The notes under the pieces: generated by a model
Database searches by the model: none
What the model was told of the DNA's origin: nothing
The model's input: the letters and a program-made list of their open reading frames with translations, nothing else
Shown: positions 42,587 through 50,777 of the stretch, piece by piece
Layout of the letters: each line of letters starts with the position of its first letter
How positions within the stretch are numbered: position 1 is the stretch's first letter
Made by a program: the position numbers and the translations under genes
NCBI GenBank assembly: GCA_965249525.1
Contig: OZ252237.1
Location: 930,001-994,000 of the forward strand
Length of the DNA: 64,000 bases
DNA from: G965240465 sp965249525
GTDB lineage: Bacteria > SAR324 > JACQKK01
Reading direction: 5' to 3'

Positions 42587-43594
42587 TTAATTGAAGGCTT
42601 TGCGTTGGGTATTGTCTGAGATGGCCTGTTGCAGGTTTTTGGCGAGCAGTGGTTGTTGTTGTGCTGCTTTAAGAAGGCTTTGAACATAATGGACACATTG
42701 TTCTTGTTGCTGCAATAGGTTATTGGCGAGCAGCAACAACTGACAGCCAGCGATGAGTGCCAGTTGACAGGCTTGTTCGGTGGAGCAATATTGCCGCAAT
42801 GCCTGCATTCGCAGGTCGTCTGTGAACAGCCAGGCTTGAGGTGCTTGACGCAGTAGTGCGGCGGCAGCTTGGGGATTGAGCGATGTCGGCAGATGGCCCC
42901 ATGGGGGAGCGCATACATGGGACATGAGTACGCCGTGCATAGGGATTTGGGGCGCCAGTTCTGCGAACAATCGCAAAGGTTCGCTGGGGATGTCTTCCAG
43001 AATGCAGGCTTCCAGATGGGTGTTGAACTGCGCACTGCCTAAGCCAGGGTAGTGCTTGATACAAAGACCTATCCCAGCCTTGCGAGCAGCCTTGGCATGG
43101 CGCAAAGCATAGCCATGCACAGCAGCTGGGTGTTTGCTGTAGCTGCGACCACGCGCACCCACCTCTGGAGCTTGGGGGTCTAGGTTGCAATCCACCACTG
43201 GAGCCAGGTTGACCTGTATACCCAAATCAGCCATCTCCGCATAGCTGCTGTCCAGCAAGGCTTGTTGCCTGGTTGGCGACAATTCCGCCATCTCTTCCGC
43301 CGAAGGCAACGGAGCAAACCCCCGTTGCTCCTTTAAGCGACACACCTGACCCCCCTCTTGGTCTATCAACACCAACGGCGCAGAGGGCAAAGCCGCTATT
43401 TGCCGACAAAGACCCCGCAATTGCTGCCGACTTTCTATATTCCGCACGCCACCTCCCCTTGCCTGCTCATCAAACAACAGCACTCCCCCCAATCCAAACC
43501 GCTCGGCAAAATCCCTCAGCCAATGCGGCAACTCCAAACCATCAAAACCCAACACAAATACCTCCCCCACTCTGTCTCCTATCAAAACAGACAC
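42587..43594 (-). CDS. GH3 family, NagZ-like beta-N-acetylhexosaminidase (copy 1)
   Basis: 335 residues, single-domain GH3 like NagZ. The family core is PLVLIDQEGGQVCRLKEQRGF, then the KHYPGLGSAQFNTHLE loop carrying the His of the NagZ-type Asp-His dyad, and LFTDDLRMQAL with the nucleophile Asp. NagZ removes GlcNAc from anhydro-muropeptides in cell-wall recycling. The usual KHFPGHGD is KHYPGLGS here, so the pocket differs slightly. It follows a paralogue on the same strand with a 9-nt gap, a tandem duplication. Confidence 0.85.
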   Translation of the reverse strand: MSVLIGDRVGEVFVLGFDGLELPHWLRDFAERFGLGGVLLFDEQARGGGVRNIESRQQLRGLCRQIAALPSAPLVLIDQEGGQVCRLKEQRGFAPLPSAEEMAELSPTRQQALLDSSYAEMADLGIQVNLAPVVDCNLDPQAPEVGARGRSYSKHPAAVHGYALRHAKAARKAGIGLCIKHYPGLGSAQFNTHLEACILEDIPSEPLRLFAELAPQIPMHGVLMSHVCAPPWGHLPTSLNPQAAAALLRQAPQAWLFTDDLRMQALRQYCSTEQACQLALIAGCQLLLLANNLLQQQEQCVHYVQSLLKAAQQQPLLAKNLQQAISDNTQRKAFN

Positions 43595-43603
43595 TCTCCT
43601 CCA

Positions 43604-44680
43604 TTAAGCATAAAACCATTCCTTCTTGCGTTCTACCCGCTTCAACGCCGCTTTAGCACGCTCACGCAGCTCACCATTAAAACCAATTTCTCGCTGCAAA
43701 CCTTCCTGCAATAACTCCAATCGCTCCTCATGCTTGTAACTATTGTAGGCAATCATCATCAGATCACACCCCGCCGACAATCCATTCCGCGCAGCTGTCT
43801 GAAGATCCATGCGTTTCTGCAAAGCTGCCATCAGCAAATCATCCGTCACCACCAACGCCTCAGCAGCATCTGCCCGCAAACCCTGCAGCACTCGCCGCGA
43901 CATAGAAACAGGCAACAACCTATCCCACTCATTCACAATACAATGCGTCACCAATATCCCCTGACCATTCACCCGCGATACCAAATGATGAAACAAGCGC
44001 AGCTGCTCCCTATGCAAAGACAAATTGCACAATTCCAAATGCGTATTCTTATGCGTAGCCCCCAACCCAGGATAATGCTTCAAACATAATCCCACACCCA
44101 CACCTCGCGCCACTTCATCTATCAACTGCACAAAATCCAGTACCCGCCTAGGCTCACTAGAATACGCACGCCCCAATGAACCAATATCAGGACCTTGAGC
44201 ATTCAACTCTAAATCCACCACAGGCACCAAATTGTAATGCACCCCCAAAGCACGCAACTCCTTATAACTACGCTCCGAAAACCGCCGCTGGCTGTCCACA
44301 GACAGCCCCCCCATCTCCTGCTGACTAGGCAGCGGCGCAAATCCTCGCCCCTCCTTTAACCGACGCACCTTGCCCCCCTCCTGATCAATAAATATCAAGG
44401 GACGACTAGACAGTCCCGATAACTCCCTGCATAACTGCCTAACCTGAGATGGACTTTCTATATTCCGACGATAACTCCGACTAACAGGATCGTAATCAAA
44501 CAAAATCACCCCTCCCAATCCATAACGCAACTCAAAGCGCTTCAACCATGCAGGCACCTGATAGCCCACAAATCCCAACATAAAAAACTTGCCTGCAGGA
44601 AAGCCTGCCATTGAATGTTTTCCTTTTTCAATTGCTCCCATCTTCCCCCAATAGCCTATCTGCAATAACGCATACTTCAC
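43604..44680 (-). CDS. GH3 family, NagZ-like beta-N-acetylhexosaminidase (copy 2)
   Basis: 358 residues, clear paralogue of the next gene downstream. Shared features are PLIFIDQEGGKVRRLKEGRGFAPLPS, CLKHYPGLGATHKNTHLELC and VVTDDLLMAALQ, so the catalytic Asp and the His of the loop are kept. The C-terminus extends to a basic Lys/Arg tail (KAALKRVERKKEWFYA). The N-terminus has about 25 extra residues; ATG at the MAGFPAGKF position is a possible shorter start. Both copies are probably cytoplasmic muropeptide-recycling glycosidases, having no signal peptide, with possibly diverged specificity. Confidence 0.84.
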   Translation of the reverse strand: MKYALLQIGYWGKMGAIEKGKHSMAGFPAGKFFMLGFVGYQVPAWLKRFELRYGLGGVILFDYDPVSRSYRRNIESPSQVRQLCRELSGLSSRPLIFIDQEGGKVRRLKEGRGFAPLPSQQEMGGLSVDSQRRFSERSYKELRALGVHYNLVPVVDLELNAQGPDIGSLGRAYSSEPRRVLDFVQLIDEVARGVGVGLCLKHYPGLGATHKNTHLELCNLSLHREQLRLFHHLVSRVNGQGILVTHCIVNEWDRLLPVSMSRRVLQGLRADAAEALVVTDDLLMAALQKRMDLQTAARNGLSAGCDLMMIAYNSYKHEERLELLQEGLQREIGFNGELRERAKAALKRVERKKEWFYA

Positions 44681-44831
44681 AACCCCTTCCCCTGCTTTGT
44701 AGAGAAATGCCCGCTAGAGACAGAAAAATTGCTCTATCCCTCTAAGCCTTACCTGCCCTAGTTAAGCAGCCAAGAATGTGCTTACAATAGGTAGCATATG
44801 GGGGTGCTTATATTTACTCTGGCAAGTAAAA

Positions 44832-46766
44832 ATGTCTGAAGACCAGATGATTGCAGTGCCACCTGATTTTGCCCGTTCGGGCACTTTGGATATGGCCGCA
44901 TACAAGGCGATGTATCGTCGCTCGGTGGAGCATCCTGAAGCATTTTGGGGCGAGCAGGCGGAGCGCCTGCATTGGTTTAAGCGGTGGCAGCAGGTATTGG
45001 AGCATGATTATGGGCGTGGATTTCATCGGTGGTTTGTAGGGGGCAAGTTGAATGCTTGTTATAATTGTTTGGACAGGCATTTGGAGAATGGTCTGGGGGA
45101 CAGGGTAGCCATCATCTGGGAGGGGGACGAGCCCCATGTAAGCAAGACCTTCACTTATAAGGAATTGCACCAGGCGGTTTGCCGTTTTGCCAATGTGTTA
45201 AAGCAACTGGGGGTGAAGAAGGGGGATCGGGTGACCTTGTACATGCCCATGATTCCAGAACTGCCGATGGCAGTATTGGCGTGTGCACGCATAGGGGCTG
45301 TGCATTCGGTGGTGTTTGGAGGTTTTAGTTCGCATTCAATTAGGCAGCGGATACAGGACTGTGGCAGCCAGTTCGTGGTGACAGCAGATGAGGGCAAGCG
45401 GGGAGGTCGTCGCATTGCCTTGAAGCATATCATGGATGAGGCACTAGCAGGTTTGGATTTGGTGAAGCACTGTTTGGTGGTGCGTCATACGGGGGCGGAG
45501 GTTGGCTGGCAGGAAGGGCGGGATGTGTGGCTGCATGAGATGCACGGAGATGATGACTGCCTTGCGGAGGAAATGGACGCAGAAGACCCTCTGTTTATTT
45601 TGTATACCTCTGGTTCTACAGGCAAGCCCAAGGGGGTGCTGCACACCACAGGAGGATATCTGTTATATGCCAGCTTGACGCATGAATATGTGTTTGACTG
45701 TCGCCCAGGCGATGTCTACTGGTGCACCGCAGATATCGGCTGGATCACAGGACACAGCTACCTTTTGTATGGACCATTAGCCAATGGAGTAACCACCTTG
45801 GTATTTGAGGGACTGCCCACTTATCCTGATGCCGGGCGCTGCTGGGATGTGTGTGACAAGCACAAAGTCAATGTGTTTTACACCGCACCCACAGCCATTC
45901 GCTCCCTCATTCGTGAAGGCGACTCTTTTGTACAGCGTGCCCGTTTGGACAGCCTGCGGGTATTGGGAACTGTGGGAGAACCCATTAATCCAGAAGCCTG
46001 GAATTGGTACCATCGGGTGGTGGGCAAGGGGCGTATCCCTATCTCGGACACTTGGTGGCAGACGGAGACCGGCGGTATTTTGCTATCTCCCTTGCCTGGT
46101 GCCACCGCCTTGAAACCAGGCTCCGTCACCCTGCCGCTATTTGGCATCCGCCCGCTGCTGCTGGATGACAACGGACAACGCATTGAAGGCGCAGGCACCG
46201 GCAACCTCTGCCTAGAATTCCCCTGGCCAGGACAAATGCGCGGCGTATATGGCGAACCTGACAGGTTCTACAACACCTATTTCTCCCAATTCCCAGGCTA
46301 TTACTTCTCTGGCGACGGCGCCCGTCGCGACCAAGACGGCTACTACTGGATACTGGGGCGGGTGGATGATGTCATGAACATTTCTGGCCACCGCCTGGGG
46401 ACAGCAGAGGTGGAATCCGCACTGGTTTCGCATCCCCAAGTGGCAGAAGCTGCCGTGGTCGGCATGGAACACTCCCTAAGCGGGCAAGCCATCTACGCCT
46501 TTGTCACCCTCAAAGCCTCCATCCCAGAAAGCGACAGCCTCAAACAACAGCTGGTACAGCATGTGAGGCAAGCCATCGGTGCCATCGCCACCCCCGCAGT
46601 GATTCACTTCGCTCCCCTGCTGCCCAAAACCCGCAGCGGTAAAATCATGCGGCGCATCCTGCGAAAAATCGCCAATGGCAGCATCGCAGATGTGGGCGAC
46701 ACCTCCACCCTGGCAGAACCCCATGTAGTCCAACAGCTGTTCAACTCCCGCCCGCCCCTGTCCTAA
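44832..46766 (+). CDS. acs: Acetyl-CoA synthetase (AMP-forming), or propionyl-CoA synthetase
   Basis: 644 residues from ATG 44832; an earlier ATG at 44778 would add an unlike stretch. ANL-superfamily acyl-CoA synthetase. The P-loop-like motif is FILYTSGSTGKPKGVLHTTGGYL, the A5 region is DTWWQTETGGILLSPLPG, the hinge region is GYYWILGRVDDVMNISGHRLGTAEVESALV, and the C-terminal catalytic Lys is in KTRSGKIMRRILRKIA. It activates acetate (or propionate) to the CoA ester. The very high Acs similarity favours acetate. A 38-residue single-span ORF follows after 22 nt. Confidence 0.94.
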   Translation: MSEDQMIAVPPDFARSGTLDMAAYKAMYRRSVEHPEAFWGEQAERLHWFKRWQQVLEHDYGRGFHRWFVGGKLNACYNCLDRHLENGLGDRVAIIWEGDEPHVSKTFTYKELHQAVCRFANVLKQLGVKKGDRVTLYMPMIPELPMAVLACARIGAVHSVVFGGFSSHSIRQRIQDCGSQFVVTADEGKRGGRRIALKHIMDEALAGLDLVKHCLVVRHTGAEVGWQEGRDVWLHEMHGDDDCLAEEMDAEDPLFILYTSGSTGKPKGVLHTTGGYLLYASLTHEYVFDCRPGDVYWCTADIGWITGHSYLLYGPLANGVTTLVFEGLPTYPDAGRCWDVCDKHKVNVFYTAPTAIRSLIREGDSFVQRARLDSLRVLGTVGEPINPEAWNWYHRVVGKGRIPISDTWWQTETGGILLSPLPGATALKPGSVTLPLFGIRPLLLDDNGQRIEGAGTGNLCLEFPWPGQMRGVYGEPDRFYNTYFSQFPGYYFSGDGARRDQDGYYWILGRVDDVMNISGHRLGTAEVESALVSHPQVAEAAVVGMEHSLSGQAIYAFVTLKASIPESDSLKQQLVQHVRQAIGAIATPAVIHFAPLLPKTRSGKIMRRILRKIANGSIADVGDTSTLAEPHVVQQLFNSRPPLS

Positions 46767-46788
46767 ATTTCCTATAAGGCATTCCTCT

Positions 46789-46905
46789 ATGTCATACGCC
46801 ATTGCAGCCTACTTGCTTTGTGCAGCCGTACTCACAGTCTATACCGCAGGCTGGCTGTGGCGACTGCGCCAAATCCAACAAAAACCCCGCCCCCGCACTC
46901 CTTAA
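46789..46905 (+). CDS. Small single-span membrane protein downstream of acs, 38 residues
   Basis: Reads MSYAIAAYLLCAAVLTVYTAG followed by WLWRLRQIQQKPRPRTP and TAA: one transmembrane helix followed by a basic tail, a shape also seen in CcmD-like proteins. No ccm genes are nearby, so I leave it unnamed. It starts 22 nt after the acs stop, behind CTATAAGGCA, and was probably missed by length cut-offs. Confidence 0.45.
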   Translation: MSYAIAAYLLCAAVLTVYTAGWLWRLRQIQQKPRPRTP

Positions 46906-47194
46906 ACACTAGCCTGTCTGGCAAGCCCCTCTCACAGCTTTGCCGTCATACTCAGGGATTCCTTCCCTGCCCGCCTTGTTTGTTGCGGATAAATCCGCTG
47001 GCTCCCGATGCCCCGCCATAAATGCCCATAATCTGCTGACACTCCACCATACCAGCCTGCAATGGTATTCCCTAGTGTTCTTTTCGGCAGAACTCCTTAT
47101 AGAAAGATTTAGTATTGTCCCATCTATAGACAGTAAATTGATGCTTGACATGAATCTATATTACTGTAATTCTCAATATAGAGAGACGAGTCCA

Positions 47195-47632
47195 ATGGAC
47201 ATTGTAAGTATATTTCAAACATTCCCAGATAAAGAATCCTGTATAGAGCATTTAGAAAAAGCAATATGGCAAAAAGGCATAACTTGCCCCTACTGTTACA
47301 ATAAAAGATCTGCTCCAAGGAAAGATAACCATAGGCATCATTGTAATAAGTGCAACACCGATTTTTCTGTTACAGTAGGAACTATATTTCATAAAACAAG
47401 ACTTCCTCTTCAAAAATGGTTCTTGGCTATTTCTTTAATATTGAATGCTAAAAAAGAAATTACTGCGAGGCAATTAGCTAGAGATATAAAAGTCAATAAA
47501 GATACCGCATGGCGTATGATTATGCAAATCGGAAAGGGCGTGAGAGAACATAGAGATATTCTGGATAAGGTCATTGAGATTGATGAAACTTATGTAGGAG
47601 GTAAAAAAAGAAAAATACATAAAGACAAATAG
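47195..47632 (+). pseudogene. IS1595-family (ISXO2-like) transposase, C-terminally truncated
   Basis: About 145 residues from ATG 47195 (the open frame reaches upstream, but earlier residues are not family-like). The opening MDIVSIFQTFPDKESCIEHLEK and the zinc ribbon CPYC...HHCNKC are those of IS1595-group transposases. A helix-turn-helix follows (ITARQLARDIKVNKDTAWRMI). It stops right after the first catalytic Asp of the DDE domain (VIEIDETYVGGKKRK). Full-length proteins are about twice as long, so the remaining DDE residues are missing and the element cannot move on its own. Confidence 0.85.
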
Positions 47633-47761
47633 GATATGAGAACTTATAAAAATACTATTGAAAATTTTATTTTTTTAAGAGAGGTTCTATTTGTTTTATA
47701 TACAATAATAGATAAACCGTAAACTTGTTTATCATAACACTATAGAAAGGAATTTTCTAAT

Positions 47762-48685
47762 ATGAAAATTAAAAAAAATAAAGATAATATAAAAATAGCA
47801 GAATATACAGGAAAAATATCTTTTAATGGTTGTAATTTGTATTGTGCTGTACTAAAAGATGGCACACGTATAATTGTTAGTAGAAGTTTAGCTAATGTTC
47901 TGGGAAGAAAAGGAAGTGGGTCTGATTGGGAAAAGAAAAGAAAAGAAGGCGTTTTACTTCCAGAGTATGTTTCTGCTGAATATTTAAGAGATTTTATACC
48001 AGAAAATCTAAAAAATAAGCTTTCTAACCCAATAAAATATCAATTGGGCAAAAATAAGTTTATTCAAGAAGGTATAGAAGCTACTTCATTGTCAGATATA
48101 CTTTATGTTTGGATGGATGCAGATAAAAAAGGCGCTTTAGGTAAAAGACAAAAAAAGGTAGCTGAAACTGCGTATATTTTATCAAAGGCAATAAGTAAAG
48201 TTGGTGTAATTGCTCTCGTTGATGAAGCTACAGGTTTTCAGAAATATAGAAAAAAGGATGCCCTGCGTCAATTAGTGGAATTTTATGTTATTGAAGAAGC
48301 AAGAAAATGGACTAAAGAATTTACAGACCGATTCTTTGAGGGTTTAGATTCAATTTATAAAAATGAAAAAACTACACCAAGAACTAGACCTAAATATTAT
48401 GGGAAATTCATCAATACATATGTATATAGTCCCATAGAAAAAGGAAAAATTTTTCTAGCACTAAAAGAAAATCAAAAAAAATCAAAACATAAAAGGCTAC
48501 ACCAATTCTTATCTCAAGATATAGGTTTAAGTGTTCTTAGGAATAGAATAGGTAGAATTTCTGCTTTGCTAGATATAAGTCCAAATCTAAGAAAGTTTAA
48601 GGAACATTATGTAAGGATGGAAGGAAAACAACAATGGCTTGATTTGTCCGATGAAAATAGTGAAGAAACAGAAAAACTCTGTTAA
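47762..48685 (+). CDS. P63C domain-containing protein
   Basis: 307 residues, AT-rich codons. The N-terminal part (KDGTRIIVSRSLANVLGRKGSG, then LPEYVSAEYLRDFI) resembles the front of P63C proteins. The domain itself is recognised by GVIALVDEATGFQKYRKKDALRQLVEFYVIEEARKW, the TKEFTDRFFEGLDSIY block, and RPKYYGKFINTYVYSPIEKG. P63C proteins occur on phages, plasmids and islands and have no settled function. The C-terminus is Lys-rich and acidic at the end. An AAAGGAATT site precedes the start. Placed beside a transposase remnant, it was probably acquired with it. Confidence 0.85.
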   Translation: MKIKKNKDNIKIAEYTGKISFNGCNLYCAVLKDGTRIIVSRSLANVLGRKGSGSDWEKKRKEGVLLPEYVSAEYLRDFIPENLKNKLSNPIKYQLGKNKFIQEGIEATSLSDILYVWMDADKKGALGKRQKKVAETAYILSKAISKVGVIALVDEATGFQKYRKKDALRQLVEFYVIEEARKWTKEFTDRFFEGLDSIYKNEKTTPRTRPKYYGKFINTYVYSPIEKGKIFLALKENQKKSKHKRLHQFLSQDIGLSVLRNRIGRISALLDISPNLRKFKEHYVRMEGKQQWLDLSDENSEETEKLC

Positions 48686-48919
48686 ACAAGTAAAAAACCA
48701 AAAAAGCAACCAGTAAGAAAATCACCAAAAGAGCAACAAGCCCAAACCCCACCAGCCGAGACAAAAAAGCAACCGCCAGCAGCTGCCCCGTAAATACCGT
48801 TAGTTGCAGCGCACCCCCAGCCCCACAGCCCTTTGGCACAGGAAGATTTTGCTTATGGCTTTTTGTTTGTGCTAAGTTGGAGATAGCATTTGCGGGTTTT
48901 GCTTATTTGAAGTGATGAG

Positions 48920-49279
48920 ATGTTGGCACAGCAGTACATACCCATTCTTTTGTTGATTGCAGTGTCTTTCAGCATTGCCACTATTTTTTCTGCAGCAGGA
49001 ATACTGCTGGGACCCAAGCTGGACAGCGGTGACAAGCTGATGCCCTTTGAATCGGGCATGCCATCCAAAGGCTCCGAATACCGCCGTTACAGCATGCGCT
49101 TTTATATGGTAGCACTGGCGTTTTTGATTTTTGATGTGGAGATTGTGTTCTTTTATCCTTGGGCGGTGCGTTTCCGTGAACTGGGCTGGCCTGCTTTTTG
49201 GGCTATGTCTATTTTCTTTTCGGTGCTGCTGCTGGGGCTGATTTATGACTGGAGGAAGGGAGCCTTAGAGTGGGAATGA
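48920..49279 (+). CDS. nuoA: NADH-quinone oxidoreductase subunit A
   Basis: 119 residues with three membrane spans. The conserved loop is KGSEYRRYSMRFYMVALAFLIFDVEIVFFYPWAV, with the FDVE motif of NuoA/NdhC. It is an inner-membrane subunit at the junction of the arms of complex I. First gene of the nuo set here. Its stop overlaps the ATG of nuoB (ATGA). Confidence 0.96.
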   Translation: MLAQQYIPILLLIAVSFSIATIFSAAGILLGPKLDSGDKLMPFESGMPSKGSEYRRYSMRFYMVALAFLIFDVEIVFFYPWAVRFRELGWPAFWAMSIFFSVLLLGLIYDWRKGALEWE

Positions 49280-49803
49280 AACAACCTGTTGCCGAAGCAT
49301 TTGTTACCAGCAAGCTGAGCAATGTCATTAACTGGGCACGGAAGTACTCCCTGTTTCAGTATCCCTTTGTCACTGCCTGCTGCGGCATGGAATTTATGGC
49401 GGTCTACGGAGCGCACTATGATGGAGCGCGCTTTGGTTGTGAGATTCCCCGTTTTTCTCCCAGACAGGCTGATCTGTTGTTTGTGGTGGGGACGGTCAAT
49501 CACAAAATGGCGCCCATCTTAAAGCGCGTCTATGAACAAATGGCTGAGCCTAAGTGGGTGATTGCCTTTGGCGCTTGTGCTGCTTCTGGCGGTTTTTACC
49601 AAAACTACGCTGCCGTTGCGGGCATTGACCGCATCATCCCGGTGGATGTCTATATCGCTGGCTGCCCCCCGCGTCCTGAAGCGGTGCTGGACGGTATCAT
49701 AGAACTGCAAAAACTCATCCAGAAAAAAGGACCGCGCCACAGCCGAGCTATCAATCCCAGGGAAGCCGAACCCCCACCGCAACTCAGTCGCAGAGAATCC
49801 TAG
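49276..49803 (+). CDS. nuoB: NADH-quinone oxidoreductase subunit B
   Basis: 175 residues from ATG 49276, which overlaps the nuoA stop as ATGA; a GTG two codons earlier is less likely. It binds the N2 cluster: adjacent Cys in VTACCGMEFMA, Cys in AFGACAASGG, and Cys in YIAGCPPRPEAV. It passes electrons to quinone at the foot of the peripheral arm. The C-terminus is extended by a Pro/Arg-rich tail. nuoC follows after 102 nt. Confidence 0.96.
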   Translation: MKQPVAEAFVTSKLSNVINWARKYSLFQYPFVTACCGMEFMAVYGAHYDGARFGCEIPRFSPRQADLLFVVGTVNHKMAPILKRVYEQMAEPKWVIAFGACAASGGFYQNYAAVAGIDRIIPVDVYIAGCPPRPEAVLDGIIELQKLIQKKGPRHSRAINPREAEPPPQLSRRES

Positions 49804-49905
49804 GCATCCTGTGTGGGCAAATCATCTGGCAAATCATCTGGCAAGCGCAAAACCCCTTCCACTCCGTCTCGCTAAAGCAGCCTGTGCCCCAAACCCAAAG
49901 ACACC

Positions 49906-50589
49906 ATGCCCCAAGACCCCCCTCCCAACAAAAACCACCCCGCACCTGCGGATACCTCTGCAGCCAAATCCACCCCCACCCCAGAACTGGAGGACCCCGC
50001 ACAGCTGCTGCTGAAGCAGTTCCCCGCACAGATCCTAGGTCAGCACTCCCAGCACGGCGACGACACCCTGCTGCTTCATCGGGATGCCATGCTGGATGCC
50101 TTCAAATGCCTCAAAGACAACCCTGCTGCCAGCATGGAAATGATGGTGGACATCACCGCTGTGGACTGGCTGCCCCGCCAACCCCGTTTTGAAGTGGTCT
50201 ACCACTTCAAATCCATCTCCTTGGGAAATCGCATCCGCATCAAGATACCCCTAACAGAAGACGATGCCTGGGTGCATTCCATCATCCCTCTTTGGCCAGC
50301 CGCAGACTGGTACGAACGCGAATGCTGGGAGATGTACGGCATTGTATTTAAGGAACATCCCAATCTTAAAGCCCTGCTGCTTTATGACGGCTTTGAGGGC
50401 TATCCCCTGCGAAAAGACTACCAAAAAACTCTTGCCCAGCCCTTGGTGGAAATGCGCCCAGTACGCGAACGCTATGACTATCAAGAACGCTTCCAGCCCG
50501 TAAAAGCCCTCCGTGAAAAAACCTCTGATGCTGCTGCCGACAACCCCAGCAGCATGCAGGGAAATACAGCCAATACCAACCAAGAGTGA
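49906..50589 (+). CDS. nuoC: NADH-quinone oxidoreductase subunit C
   Basis: 227 residues. The first 40 residues are Pro-rich and poorly conserved. The core contains MMVDITAVDWLPRQPRFEVVYHF and the hallmark WYERECWEMYGIVFKEHPNLKALLLYDGFEGYPLRKDY. Separate nuoC and nuoD (not the fused nuoCD of E. coli). A later ATG inside the N-terminal extension cannot be excluded. Peripheral-arm subunit of complex I. Confidence 0.94.
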   Translation: MPQDPPPNKNHPAPADTSAAKSTPTPELEDPAQLLLKQFPAQILGQHSQHGDDTLLLHRDAMLDAFKCLKDNPAASMEMMVDITAVDWLPRQPRFEVVYHFKSISLGNRIRIKIPLTEDDAWVHSIIPLWPAADWYERECWEMYGIVFKEHPNLKALLLYDGFEGYPLRKDYQKTLAQPLVEMRPVRERYDYQERFQPVKALREKTSDAAADNPSSMQGNTANTNQE

Positions 50590-50618
50590 AGATTCTACTC
50601 CTGCTGCCAGATGACAGC

Positions 50619-50666
50619 GACATTACCACCGACATTACCACCGACATTACCACCGACATCACCACC
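50619..50666. repeat. 12-bp x4 tandem repeat between nuoC and nuoD
   Basis: GACATTACCACC occurs three times and GACATCACCACC once, head to tail, in the 188-nt gap. It would read Asp-Ile-Thr-Thr in one frame but lies outside any gene. It may alter spacing of nuoC/nuoD translation. Confidence 0.85.
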
Positions 50667-50777
50667 TAGAATGCTGACGGCTTGGAGATCCCCTTGAAGT
50701 TCTGCCAGCATGCTTTCTCTTGAACACCTAGATGTTGTATCATCCAACCAACCCCGTGCTTTTACCCCTCCCCTGCC

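Larger units (their letters stand above)
47080..48690. mobile_element. AT-rich island: truncated IS1595-type transposase plus P63C gene
   Basis: Base composition changes abruptly to AT-rich at about 47.08 kb and returns at about 48.69 kb. The block interrupts the space between acs and nuoA and holds a transposase fragment and a P63C-domain gene with Lys/Ile/Asn-rich, AT-biased codons unlike its neighbours. I could not find terminal inverted repeats or a target duplication by eye, so the borders are approximate. Confidence 0.7.

Noticed and set aside
46940..47194. Upstream extension of the transposase frame and a possible dispersed repeat in the gap after acs
   Set aside because: The extra residues are not transposase-like. 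The sequence may be a degraded repeat, but no second copy was found in the window.
48597..48839. 80-codon hydrophobic minus-strand frame at the right border of the AT-rich island
   Set aside because: It overlaps the end of the P63C gene and its hydrophobicity comes from the complement of an A/C-rich repetitive stretch; no ribosome-binding site seen.
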